Shown in pieces: positions 8,644 to 17,118 of a DNA stretch of 64,000 nt. Location of the stretch: assembly GCA_015057305.1 (NCBI GenBank), contig SVES01000003.1:1-64000 (forward strand), written 5' to 3'. The notes below the pieces were generated by a model. The model worked only from the letters and a program-made list of their open reading frames with translations. It had not been told where the DNA came from and did no database searches. This stretch comes from Pseudobutyrivibrio ruminis. Its GTDB lineage: Bacteria > Bacillota > Clostridia > Lachnospirales > Lachnospiraceae. The translations under genes and the position numbers were made by a program. Numbering within the stretch: the stretch's first letter is position 1; every line of letters starts with the position of its first letter.

Positions 8644-8675
8644 TACCGAATTGGGGACTCCCCAATTCGGTATTT
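8644..8675 (+). terminator. Perfect 13-bp intra-operon hairpin (attenuator)
   Basis: TACCGAATTGGGG and CCCCAATTCGGTA pair perfectly around ACT, followed by the weak T-run TTTCT. It lies between the binding-protein gene and yjjI, 24 bases before the latter's start. A partial terminator or 3'-stabilising stem that keeps lipoprotein mRNA in excess over downstream genes is the likeliest role. Confidence 0.75.
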
Positions 8676-8695
8676 CTAAACAAGGAGGAGAAATC

Positions 8696-10243
8696 ATGAT
8701 TAGACCGATTTCTAACGAGAGAGTTGAAAACACAAGAAACGAGATTTTGGACATTATTAAGAGCCCAACCCTTACACATGAGCAAAAGGTTACATGTCTT
8801 GCAAACAAGGCTGACTCATTGCTTGAGGTATTGGACGAGGTAGAAGGGCTTGATGAGCTTTTAAATTGTCCTCAGGAAGATAGATGCATTTGCGACCTTA
8901 GTGAAGGTCATGCGCCACTACGTCCTCGTTATATTGCACCAGATTATGAAAAGCTTATGAAGGAAGGGTGCAAATATCTCAACTTGGCTCCTCCAACAGA
9001 TTTATTTGAAGCATTAAATACTCTTTTGATTTTTTATAAGCACGTTCCAAGTGTTACAAACTATCCAGTATACTTAGGACAGCTTGATGATTTGATTGAG
9101 CCTTTCATCGATACAGTAGATGAAAAGACAGCAGCAAAGCTAATCAAGTTGTTTTTACTGAATGTGGATAGAACCGTATTGGATTCATTTGCTCATGCAG
9201 ATATTGGTCCAAAACCTTCTAAGACAGCTCATTATATTTTTGAGGCTGAAAAGGTTTTAGAGGATGCTGTGCCAAATCTTTCACTTAAATATGAAGAAGG
9301 CGTTAGCAGTGATGAATACCTTAAGGAAGCAGTTGAATGTGCACTTGTGTCTGCTAAACCAAGCTTTGCAAATCACAAAATGTTTAGCAAAGAATTTAAA
9401 GGTAATTATGTAATTGCAAGCTGCTATAATGGATTGCTATTAGGCGGTGGCTCTTATACACTATGCCGCTTGATACTTGGCAATATTGCAAAAAGGTCAG
9501 CTTCAATAGAAGATTTTAAAAACAATCAGCTTCCTCATGTAATGGATGTTATGGCAAAATATATGGATGCCAGAATTAAATTTGAGGTTGAGGAAAGCGG
9601 ATTTTTTGAAAATAATTTCCTTGCACGTGAAGGCTTTATACAAAGAGAAAAGTTCACTGCAATGTTTGGTTTAGTTGGCATGGCTGACGCAGTAAATCTT
9701 TTGCTTGAAAAAGAAGGCAAACAGGGTCGCTACGGTCATGACGAGATAGCAAACCAGCTAGGCGTTGAAATCATGGAAATAATAGACAAATTCAATCAGT
9801 CTCACACAAACAAGTATTGTGAAGGAACTGATGGCCATTTCTTGCTTCACGCACAGGTTGGGTTGGCAGAGGATATTGGGATTACACCTGGTACTCGTAT
9901 CCCAATTGGAGAAGAACCGGCAGAGCTTATTGATCAGTTAAATGTCCTATCTAAGTTCCATAAGTATTTTCCATCTGGAACAGGAGACATTTTCCCAATC
10001 GACCTTACAGTACATCGCAACCCAGAGTATGTGATGGATATTATAAAAGGTGCCTTCGCAAAGGATTTAAGATATATGTCATTCTATTCAAGTAATAGTG
10101 ATGTAATTAGAGTTACCGGATATTTAGTAAAGCGTTCTGAAATGGAAAAGCTTGACGCAGGTAATAATGTTATACAGGATACAACAGCCCTTGGACTAGG
10201 TGCTGCAAAGAATGGTCATATCCTTGAAAGAAAGGTAAGGTAA
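8696..10243 (+). CDS. yjjI: YjjI-family glycyl radical enzyme
   Basis: A 515-residue glycyl radical enzyme of the YjjI family, oxygen-sensitive and cytoplasmic, with no reaction I can state. The C-terminal radical site is RVTGYLV with the glycine near residue 475. A candidate thiyl cysteine lies in SCYNGLLLGGG (about residue 243). It is much shorter than pyruvate formate-lyase, as expected for this group. Start ATG 8696 follows AAGGAGGAG. The next gene, one base away, is its activase. In E. coli yjjI-yjjW sit beside the deo genes; here they sit inside a nucleoside transporter operon, which argues for a role in nucleoside or pentose metabolism (inference). Confidence 0.9.
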   Translation: MIRPISNERVENTRNEILDIIKSPTLTHEQKVTCLANKADSLLEVLDEVEGLDELLNCPQEDRCICDLSEGHAPLRPRYIAPDYEKLMKEGCKYLNLAPPTDLFEALNTLLIFYKHVPSVTNYPVYLGQLDDLIEPFIDTVDEKTAAKLIKLFLLNVDRTVLDSFAHADIGPKPSKTAHYIFEAEKVLEDAVPNLSLKYEEGVSSDEYLKEAVECALVSAKPSFANHKMFSKEFKGNYVIASCYNGLLLGGGSYTLCRLILGNIAKRSASIEDFKNNQLPHVMDVMAKYMDARIKFEVEESGFFENNFLAREGFIQREKFTAMFGLVGMADAVNLLLEKEGKQGRYGHDEIANQLGVEIMEIIDKFNQSHTNKYCEGTDGHFLLHAQVGLAEDIGITPGTRIPIGEEPAELIDQLNVLSKFHKYFPSGTGDIFPIDLTVHRNPEYVMDIIKGAFAKDLRYMSFYSSNSDVIRVTGYLVKRSEMEKLDAGNNVIQDTTALGLGAAKNGHILERKVR

Positions 10244-10244
10244 A

Positions 10245-11084
10245 ATGCCTGGTAATGTAACTAAAATAATACCATTTAGTTCCGTTGATGGGCCAGGCAA
10301 TAGGACTGCTATTTTTTTACAAGGCTGCAATATTAATTGTAAATACTGTCATAATCCCGAGACTCGCAAAGAATGTATTAATTGCGGTTTATGTGTTAAA
10401 TATTGTCCTAACAAGGCACTTTCCCTACAGGATGGGAAAGTGTCTTTTAGCGCAGATAAATGTATATCTTGCGACACCTGCATAAAGGTATGTCCAAATG
10501 ATAGTACGCCAAAGACCAAACTGATGACTGCGGAGGAAGTTATGACGATTGTCAGAAAACAGATTCCTTTTATTAGAGGAATAACAGTTTCTGGCGGAGA
10601 ATGCATGCTTCAGCCTGAGTTCATAGAAGAAATATTTTCCTTGGCAAAAAGAGAAAAACTTGGCACTTTAATAGATAGTAATGGTACAATAGAATTTAAG
10701 AGATATCCTAAGCTATTAGAAGTATCCGATGGAGTTATGCTTGATATAAAGGCGTTTTTCAATGATGACCACAAAAGGGTTACGGATGCTGATAATTTCA
10801 CAATTCTCGAAAATGCAAAATTTCTTGGTGAAAACAAAAAATTATATGAGGTAAGGGCTGTGATTGCTCCTGACTTATATGATGCTGAAAAAAATATTAG
10901 AGCAATGGGTGAGTTCTTACTACCATTATACAAAATAAACCCATTCAGAATAAAAATAATAGCTTATAGACCAATGGGTGTTAGAGAGGAATATAAGTCC
11001 ATGCGGGTGCCATCTGCAGAGGAGCTTTCTTATCTAAAGGACATACTTAATGAGATTGGTTTTGAGGAAATAATTATTATTTAA
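10245..11084 (+). CDS. yjjW: YjjW-family glycyl radical enzyme activase
   Basis: Radical SAM protein expected to install the glycyl radical on YjjI. 279 residues. The SAM cluster motif CNINCKYC (Cys 28, 32, 35) is followed by a ferredoxin-like insert with two four-Cys sets (CINCGLCVKYC and CISCDTCIKVC), so it should carry three iron-sulfur clusters. GITVSGGECMLQP is the usual activase GGE motif. The ATG is one base after the yjjI stop; GGTAAGG at the end of yjjI can serve as ribosome site. The tight pairing supports a dedicated enzyme-activase unit. Confidence 0.93.
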   Translation: MPGNVTKIIPFSSVDGPGNRTAIFLQGCNINCKYCHNPETRKECINCGLCVKYCPNKALSLQDGKVSFSADKCISCDTCIKVCPNDSTPKTKLMTAEEVMTIVRKQIPFIRGITVSGGECMLQPEFIEEIFSLAKREKLGTLIDSNGTIEFKRYPKLLEVSDGVMLDIKAFFNDDHKRVTDADNFTILENAKFLGENKKLYEVRAVIAPDLYDAEKNIRAMGEFLLPLYKINPFRIKIIAYRPMGVREEYKSMRVPSAEELSYLKDILNEIGFEEIIII

Positions 11085-11103
11085 CATAAAGGGAGGTACA
11101 AGC

Positions 11104-12648
11104 TTGGAAAAGACGAGCCACATGGATCCTAATACTGTAGTCGTTGAGATGAAAGAAATAGTTAAAAAGTTTGGCGATTTTACAGCAAATGATCATATTA
11201 ATTTGAAGGTGCATAAAGGCGAGGTGCACGCAATTTTAGGTGAAAATGGTGCTGGAAAGAGTACTCTTATGAATGTACTTTATGGCCTATACAAGCCTAC
11301 AGAGGGGCAGATTCTTATCAATGGTAAGGCAACTGATATCAACAGCCCTAAGCATGCAATTGAATTAGGAATAGGTATGGTACATCAGCATTTTATGTTG
11401 ATTCAACCATTTACAGTAACAGAAAATATTATCTTAGGAGTAGAGCCTACAAAGGGTATCGTAGTAGATAAAAAGCTGGCTAGAGAAAAGGTTCTTGAAA
11501 TATCTGAAAGATACGGTATGAAGGTAGACCCTGACGCCAAGATAGAGGATATTTCTGTTGGAATGCAACAGAGAGTAGAAATCCTTAAGGTATTGTATAG
11601 AGGCGCAGACACATTGATTCTTGATGAGCCTACAGCATCTCTTACTCCACAGGAAATCGAAGAGCTCATGGAAATCATTTCAAATCTTACTGCTGATGGT
11701 AAGAGCATTATATTGATTACTCACAAGCTTAAAGAGATTACTTCATGTGCAGACAATTGTACAATCATACGTTTAGGTAAGTATATTGGCACAGTAAAGG
11801 TAGACGAGGTTAACGAAAACGATTTGGCCGCTATGATGGTTGGTCGTAATGTTAATTTCAAGGTTGAAAAGAAGGAGCAGGAGCCAGGCCCACTAGCTCT
11901 TTCAATTAAAAATCTTCATGCAAAGGACTACCGAGGAGCTGACATATTAAAGGGTCTTTCACTTGACGTTCATGAGGGCGAAATCGTTGGATTGGCTGGT
12001 GTGGATGGCAACGGACAGACAGAGCTTGTTGAAATCCTAACAGGACTTAAGAAGGCTGAAAGCGGCGAAATTACTATAAACAACGTTGATATCTTTAATA
12101 AGTCACCAAAGGAGACTTTTGAAGCAGGTGTTTCTAGTATTCCAGCAGATAGACAAAAGCATGGATTGGTTTTGGAGTTTTCTGTAGCAGACAATCTTAT
12201 TCTTCAGCATTTTGAAGAAGCTCCATTTTCAAAGAATGGAATCCTTAATAAAAAGGCTATTTCAGATAATGCAAAGGAGCTTATCGAAAAATATGATATC
12301 AGACCACCAAAATGTGAGGATAGGGCAGCAAAAACCTTGTCAGGTGGTAATCAGCAGAAGGTTATTATTGCAAGAGAGGTTACAAATGACAAACAGCTCC
12401 TTATTGCAGTTAACCCAACTAGAGGCTTGGATGTAGGAGCTATCGAGTTTGTTCATAAGTACATTGTTGAGCAGCGCAATAAGGGTAGAGCTATACTTTT
12501 AGTATCCTTTGAGCTTGATGAAATAATGAGCCTTTCAGATAGAATAGAAGTTATTTTTGATGGACAAATAACAGGAAGCGTATCAGGAAAAGATGCAGAT
12601 GAAAAAGAACTGGGCTTCTTGATGGCAGGAGGTAAGAACCATGAATAA
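11104..12648 (+). CDS. nupA: Nucleoside ABC transporter ATP-binding protein (TTG start)
   Basis: ATPase with two ABC domains in one chain (514 residues), as in sugar/nucleoside importers of the RbsA/NupA type. The first domain has Walker A GENGAGKST, signature-like ISVGMQQ and Walker B TLILDEPTAS. The second has a degenerate nucleotide site (VDGNGQTEL), signature LSGGNQQK and LLIAVNPTRGLD. This asymmetry is usual in the family. I take TTG 11104 as start because GGAGGT ends 6 bases before it; the next in-frame ATG at 11122 is too far from that site. It overlaps the next gene by 8 bp. It energises uptake by the two permeases that follow. Confidence 0.92.
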   Translation: MEKTSHMDPNTVVVEMKEIVKKFGDFTANDHINLKVHKGEVHAILGENGAGKSTLMNVLYGLYKPTEGQILINGKATDINSPKHAIELGIGMVHQHFMLIQPFTVTENIILGVEPTKGIVVDKKLAREKVLEISERYGMKVDPDAKIEDISVGMQQRVEILKVLYRGADTLILDEPTASLTPQEIEELMEIISNLTADGKSIILITHKLKEITSCADNCTIIRLGKYIGTVKVDEVNENDLAAMMVGRNVNFKVEKKEQEPGPLALSIKNLHAKDYRGADILKGLSLDVHEGEIVGLAGVDGNGQTELVEILTGLKKAESGEITINNVDIFNKSPKETFEAGVSSIPADRQKHGLVLEFSVADNLILQHFEEAPFSKNGILNKKAISDNAKELIEKYDIRPPKCEDRAAKTLSGGNQQKVIIAREVTNDKQLLIAVNPTRGLDVGAIEFVHKYIVEQRNKGRAILLVSFELDEIMSLSDRIEVIFDGQITGSVSGKDADEKELGFLMAGGKNHE

Positions 12649-13681
12649 GAAAACCAGTATTTTACATAGCAATTTTTTGTATACGGTAATAGCAATTATT
12701 ATTGGATTTATTATAGGTGCATTTTTCCTTATCTGGGCTGGTGTTAGCCCTCTTGAGGCATATGCCAAAATAATAGATTCCGTTATTAGTAAGCCAAAGA
12801 ACATTATTACAACACTTGCTTATGCAGCACCTGTTATGTTAACAGGACTTTCGGTTGCATTTTCATTTAGAACAGGTGTATTTAACATTGGTGCTGAGGG
12901 TCAGTTTGTAGTAGGAACACTTGCAGCAGCCATGATTGGTATTTTTGTTGATGTTCCAGCTATCATCCATATTCCACTTTGTCTTATAGCAGCAGCTGCA
13001 GCAGGTGCTATATGGTCACTTATCTGTGGTGTTATGAAGGTTAAAAGAGGAATACATGAGGTTCTTTCATTCATCATGTTCAACTGGATTGCATACTACC
13101 TTTCAAATTACATTGTAAATCTTGAAGGAATCAAAAAGGAATCTGGTGGTGAGGCAACAAAGGATTTGTTAGATTCAGCTAGACTTCTTGTAAATGGAAA
13201 CAACTATGCCATTATAATCGCCGTTGTCCTTGCAATAATTACATGGGTAATAATTGAAAAGACAACACTTGGATACAGATTAAAGGCTGTTGGTTTTAAT
13301 AAGTTTTCTGCACAGTATGCAGGTATCGATTCAGGAAAATCTATCCTTACAGCTCTTGCAATCTCTGGAGCATTGGCAGGTATAGGTGGTGCTGTTCAGG
13401 TTATGGGAATGGGCGGACGTATTGCTCAGTTTGCCAGCCAGGAGGGCTATGGATTTGAAGGTATCACAGTTGCACTCATCGGTGGTTCAAATCCTTTAGG
13501 TGTTATATTTGCAGGTATTTTTTACGGTGCCATGAAGTTTGGCGGATCAAAACTTACAATGATTCATGCACCTTCAGAAATTATCAATATTATCATGGGT
13601 TGCGTAGTTATCTTTATCGCAATAGCACATGTATTTAAGGAACTGTTCCTGAGCATTGGTAAAAAGAAGGAGGCAAAATAA
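12641..13681 (+). CDS. nupB: Nucleoside ABC transporter permease, first subunit
   Basis: A 346-residue integral membrane permease (BPD_transp_2 type). About eight to ten hydrophobic helices are visible, starting FLYTVIAIIIGFIIGAFFLI. The family segments FRTGVFNIGAEGQF and GFEGITVALIGGSNPLG are present; the second marks the ATPase-contacting and pore region. The start overlaps the ATPase gene by 8 bp and the stop overlaps the next ATG by one base, so expression is coupled. It forms a heterodimeric channel with the next gene product. Confidence 0.92.
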   Translation: MNKKTSILHSNFLYTVIAIIIGFIIGAFFLIWAGVSPLEAYAKIIDSVISKPKNIITTLAYAAPVMLTGLSVAFSFRTGVFNIGAEGQFVVGTLAAAMIGIFVDVPAIIHIPLCLIAAAAAGAIWSLICGVMKVKRGIHEVLSFIMFNWIAYYLSNYIVNLEGIKKESGGEATKDLLDSARLLVNGNNYAIIIAVVLAIITWVIIEKTTLGYRLKAVGFNKFSAQYAGIDSGKSILTALAISGALAGIGGAVQVMGMGGRIAQFASQEGYGFEGITVALIGGSNPLGVIFAGIFYGAMKFGGSKLTMIHAPSEIINIIMGCVVIFIAIAHVFKELFLSIGKKKEAK

Positions 13682-14613
13682 TGGATATGTTAATTACTAA
13701 TTTAGGTATTTTGATAAATGCGGCATTGATTGCTACCCCACCACTTCTTTTTGCTGCTCTTGGTTCGTGCTTTTCAGAGCGAAGTGGAGTTGTAAATATT
13801 GGTATCGAGGGTATGATGACAATCGGTGCAGTTATTGGAGCTATCACAGCTCTTACAACAGGAAATGGCTTGTTAGCATTTTTATGTGGTGGTTTAGCTG
13901 GCGCACTTTTTGGTCTTATTCATGCAATTGTATGTGTTTCGTTACATGCTGATCAGACTATTGCAGGTACAGCAATCAACTTTATTGGACCTGGTGTAGC
14001 CGTATTCCTTTGCAGAATTTTATATAATTCATCAGATACACCAGCCATCAGCTCAACAGCAAAATTGCCAAAGCTTTTCAATGGCGTGTTTGAGGCCGGT
14101 TCATTTGGAAGCAATGTATTAAATGTATATGGAATGGCTTATCTTGTTTTTGTAGTAGCATTCATTTGTTGGTTCGTATTCTACAAGACAAAGTTTGGCA
14201 CTTATTTAAGAGCCTGTGGAGAGCATCCAGAAGCATGTGAATCATTAGGTATTAATGTATACAAGGTACGTTATATCTGTGTTATCCTTTCAGGCTTTTT
14301 GGCAGGTCTTGGTGGTGCTTTTGTTACACTAGCAACTGTATCTCAGTTTAGACCTACAGTTATTGTTGGACAGGGATTTATTGCTATTGCAGCAGTTATC
14401 TTTGGAAAGTTTTCTCCTGAAGGAGCTCTAAAGGGTTGCTTGATATTTGGAATCTGTAATGGTGTAAAATCATTAGCAACTCAAAGCAACGTAATTTCAG
14501 TTAACATTATTTCTATGATTCCTTACGTTGTAACAATCATTGCTCTTATAGCATTTGTAGGTAGAGCTAATGCTCCAGCAGCAAACGGAAAGCCATATAT
14601 AAAATCACGCTAG
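13681..14613 (+). CDS. nupC: Nucleoside ABC transporter permease, second subunit
   Basis: A 310-residue membrane permease, paralogous to the preceding one. It has the matching SERSGVVNIGIEGMM segment near residue 32 and GQGFIAIAAVIFGKFSPEGA in the C-terminal half. About eight transmembrane helices. The start codon shares one base with the preceding stop (TAATG). With the preceding three transport genes it completes an importer of the BMP-NupABC type, which takes up common purine and pyrimidine nucleosides. Confidence 0.92.
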   Translation: MDMLITNLGILINAALIATPPLLFAALGSCFSERSGVVNIGIEGMMTIGAVIGAITALTTGNGLLAFLCGGLAGALFGLIHAIVCVSLHADQTIAGTAINFIGPGVAVFLCRILYNSSDTPAISSTAKLPKLFNGVFEAGSFGSNVLNVYGMAYLVFVVAFICWFVFYKTKFGTYLRACGEHPEACESLGINVYKVRYICVILSGFLAGLGGAFVTLATVSQFRPTVIVGQGFIAIAAVIFGKFSPEGALKGCLIFGICNGVKSLATQSNVISVNIISMIPYVVTIIALIAFVGRANAPAANGKPYIKSR

Positions 14614-14625
14614 GAGAATTAACCA

Positions 14626-15051
14626 ATGGTTGCACAGGAAGAATTAATACAGAAGGCACTTGAAGCTAGAAAATTAGCATATACCCCATATTCCCATCAT
14701 AAGGTTGGAGCGGCATTACTTACAAAGGATGGCAAAATATTTACAGGCTGCAATGTGGAAAATGCAGGCTATACTCCAAGCAATTGTGCAGAACGAACTG
14801 CTGTATTCAAGGCTGTCAGTGAAGGATACAGGGAGTTTACAGCTATTGCCATAGTGGGAGGCTTTGATGGTAAGCCATTGCCAATATGTGCTCCTTGCGG
14901 TGTATGTCGTCAAGTCCTTAGGGAATTTTGTGACCCAGATACATTTCAGGTGATTCTTGGAACTGATAACCTTAACGAAAAAAAGGTTTTCAAATTAGGG
15001 GAATTGTTGCCACTAGGCTTTGGGCCTGAAAACCTAAAAGGAGAAAAATAA
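14626..15051 (+). CDS. cdd: Cytidine deaminase
   Basis: Deaminates cytidine and deoxycytidine to the uridine forms. 141 residues, the normal size of the homotetrameric enzyme. The zinc site is CAERTA (Cys plus the catalytic Glu) and PCGVCRQ (two Cys ligands), and the substrate motif CNVENAGYTPSNC precedes the first. The start follows AGGAGAAT; the stop overlaps the add start codon by one base (TAATG). Its place after the transporter indicates salvage of imported cytidine. Confidence 0.97.
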   Translation: MVAQEELIQKALEARKLAYTPYSHHKVGAALLTKDGKIFTGCNVENAGYTPSNCAERTAVFKAVSEGYREFTAIAIVGGFDGKPLPICAPCGVCRQVLREFCDPDTFQVILGTDNLNEKKVFKLGELLPLGFGPENLKGEK

Positions 15052-16040
15052 TGGCACTACCTTTTATTGAAGAAATGCCTAAAATTGAGCTTCACTGTCA
15101 TTTGGATGGGTCCTTGGATTTAGAAAATGCAAAAGAATTGCTTTTAGAGCGTGGCGAAGAATATTCACTGTCACAGCTAAAGGATTTGATGCAGGTTGAT
15201 TTGTCTTGTCCTAATTTGGCAGAGTATCTAAAGCGATTTGTTTTGCCAAATCACTGCCTGCAGGATGCCGCTGGCCTTAAGGCATCTGCATATCACTTGG
15301 CAAAAAATGCTGCAAATGAAAATGTTAAGTATCTTGAAGTTCGATTTGCACCAACATCATCTCAGGATAAGGGAATGAAATTACTTCCTATAATTGAGGC
15401 TGTTGAGGAAGGTTTAAAGCAGGCAAGAGAAGAATTTGACATTGAAACAGGCATAATCCTTTGCATGATGCGAGGACTTGATGATGATAGAAACCTGAGT
15501 GTGGTAAAGGCTGGCATGGAGCTGCTTGGAAATGGTGTAGTAGCTTGTGATATAGCAGGCGATGAAGCCTCATATCCAATGTCTAACCACAGAGAGCTAT
15601 TTAGGCAAATCAAGAAAATTGGAATGCCATATACAATTCATGTAGGTGAGACAGGCAATGCAGCAAATATCCGAGAAGCCCTTGAGTTAGGGACGAAGCG
15701 TCTGGGACATGGAATAGCCATGGCTAAGGACGAGGCATTGATGCAAGAATGTGGCAGATTAGGCGTTGGGGTAGAGATATGTCCTACAAGTAATCTGCAA
15801 ACTAAGGCATACAACAATATTTCGGATTGCCCAATATTCTTGTTTAAAGACCATGGTATCCCTGTTTCTTTAAATACAGACAATAGAACTGTTAGTAATA
15901 CAACACTGACAAACGAATTTAAAATAATAGATGATTGTTTTGGACTAGAGGAAGAATTGGTTAGACAAATCTATAAGGATTCTGTGGAAATGAGTTTTGC
16001 CTCAGATGAAATAAAGCATACGTTATTATCAAAATATTAA
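15051..16040 (+). CDS. add: Adenosine deaminase
   Basis: Zinc hydrolase converting adenosine and deoxyadenosine to the inosine forms. 329 residues, standard length. Metal and catalytic motifs are HCHLDGS near residue 14, HVGETG with the catalytic Glu, LGHG, and SLNTDN. The last is usually SLNTDDP in well-studied enzymes; here the second Asp is Asn (NTDNR). The first Asp, which binds zinc, is kept, so activity is expected but substrate range might differ. It is the last gene of the nucleoside operon and is followed by a long terminator hairpin. Confidence 0.93.
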   Translation: MALPFIEEMPKIELHCHLDGSLDLENAKELLLERGEEYSLSQLKDLMQVDLSCPNLAEYLKRFVLPNHCLQDAAGLKASAYHLAKNAANENVKYLEVRFAPTSSQDKGMKLLPIIEAVEEGLKQAREEFDIETGIILCMMRGLDDDRNLSVVKAGMELLGNGVVACDIAGDEASYPMSNHRELFRQIKKIGMPYTIHVGETGNAANIREALELGTKRLGHGIAMAKDEALMQECGRLGVGVEICPTSNLQTKAYNNISDCPIFLFKDHGIPVSLNTDNRTVSNTTLTNEFKIIDDCFGLEEELVRQIYKDSVEMSFASDEIKHTLLSKY

Positions 16041-16140
16041 AAGGTTCTTGGTAATTAACAAGCTATATATATTCTAAAGCATAGCTTTCTATGCGTAGCG
16101 TAGAATATATATGCTTGTTAATGTAACCAGGAACCTTTTT
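16041..16140. terminator. Long bidirectional terminator built on the short hairpin element, copy 3
   Basis: AAGGTTC / GAACCTT close the base, followed inward by TTGGTAA / TGTAACCA, TTAACAAGC / GCTTGTTAA and TATATATTCT / AGAATATATA, with T-runs on both outer sides (CCTTTTT on the plus strand, TTTT on the minus). The inner order matches the other short elements (2062-2144, 2220-2305, 61324-61407). It sits between the convergent add and 16144-16887 genes and can stop both. Confidence 0.8.
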
Positions 16141-16143
16141 ATA

Positions 16144-16887
16144 TTAGGTCTCTATATACGTTGAGGCATTTACGGTGGAAATATTTTCCATGTAGGTGAT
16201 GTTGGTGCCTGCTGGAATGTTATTGCTTATATTTGAAGCACTGGAATTTCCAGACTTGTAGGTGCCATTTTTCCATTGATTAAATTTGTCTTCAACAGCA
16301 TCATAGGTCTTCTTTGAAATTTCTGGAAGCTCTTTGCCCCAAGTGCCTGTGGCCTGCTCGTAACCTTTTTTGAATGCATCCAAAAGTTCATCGGCTTTAG
16401 AACTGTCGCCACCTGAAAGGGCGATAGCAAAATCTACAATTCTATCAGAAGTTTGGTTTACACCCCAATAACCATTTTCGGAAATATCTTCTTTGGCTTT
16501 AGCCACTGTTTCTTCGTCAGCAGTAAACTTTCCCTCAGCTAAAAACTTCCACATATCATCTTGAGATGCTATTGCAAAGGTGCTTCCCTGACCATTAATT
16601 GTCTTCATAACAATATCTAATAAATTGTTAATCATCTTTTCCTGGTCAGCTTTTAGCTGTTGTATTAATGCAGTACGATCGCTTTTTTTGTAATTATCAG
16701 TAGTGAGTGAATTATCCCCAGATGATTTCTCGTATACAGCTGCTTCATCGGAGAATTTAGATGCATTTACTTCGGATTTTGATGCGTTGAATTCCAACGA
16801 CTCTGTCACGGAACCATCAGAATTGGTGGTTTTTGTATAGGTCGCTGCAATATTAGATGTAACGCTAGATAGTGTACTTAACTCCAT
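16144..16887 (-). CDS. Conserved hypothetical protein, 247 aa
   Basis: No signal peptide or transmembrane helix is visible. The N-terminal 60 residues are Ser/Thr/Asn-rich and low complexity. The middle (about 70-110) is helical, and the part from about 130 to 200, including GYWGVNQTSDRIVDFAIALSG, KADELLDAFKKGYEQA and ELPEISKKTYDAV, resembles a family of unknown function often found in Clostridia and deltaproteobacteria, as I recall. The tail is again Ser/Asn-rich. AGGAGG lies 7 bases before the ATG. It is transcribed alone, convergent with add and divergent from ispE. An extracytoplasmic or flagellum-associated role is possible but unsupported. Confidence 0.75.
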   Translation of the reverse strand: MELSTLSSVTSNIAATYTKTTNSDGSVTESLEFNASKSEVNASKFSDEAAVYEKSSGDNSLTTDNYKKSDRTALIQQLKADQEKMINNLLDIVMKTINGQGSTFAIASQDDMWKFLAEGKFTADEETVAKAKEDISENGYWGVNQTSDRIVDFAIALSGGDSSKADELLDAFKKGYEQATGTWGKELPEISKKTYDAVEDKFNQWKNGTYKSGNSSASNISNNIPAGTNITYMENISTVNASTYIET

Positions 16888-17016
16888 AATATAACCTCCT
16901 TGTTAACCTGGTTTACAAACTACAAAACCATATGGAAATCCTTTTCCTATTTCTAATATCGGATGCTTGTTGAGAAATATTTACTATTAGATTGTATTTA
17001 TTTTAATACAAAATCC

Positions 17017-17045
17017 TTGCGATTGTGTGAGTTCTTTGTTAAAAT
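17017..17045 (+). promoter_or_regulatory. Sigma-A promoter for ispE
   Basis: TTGCGA (17017-17022) and TAAAAT (17040-17045) with a 17-bp spacer, 74 bases before the ispE start. The rest of the 231-bp divergent spacer holds no other clear signal. Confidence 0.6.
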
Positions 17046-17118
17046 TTTAAAAGATTGAATACAAAGAACATTAATGTACAAAATACATTGATGTACAAGA
17101 TGAGTTGGAGCGGCATAA

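Noticed and set aside
8644..8675. The perfect hairpin as a riboswitch or start-site sequestering structure
   Set aside because: It does not include the ribosome site of yjjI and has no aptamer-like surroundings; an attenuator stem fits better.
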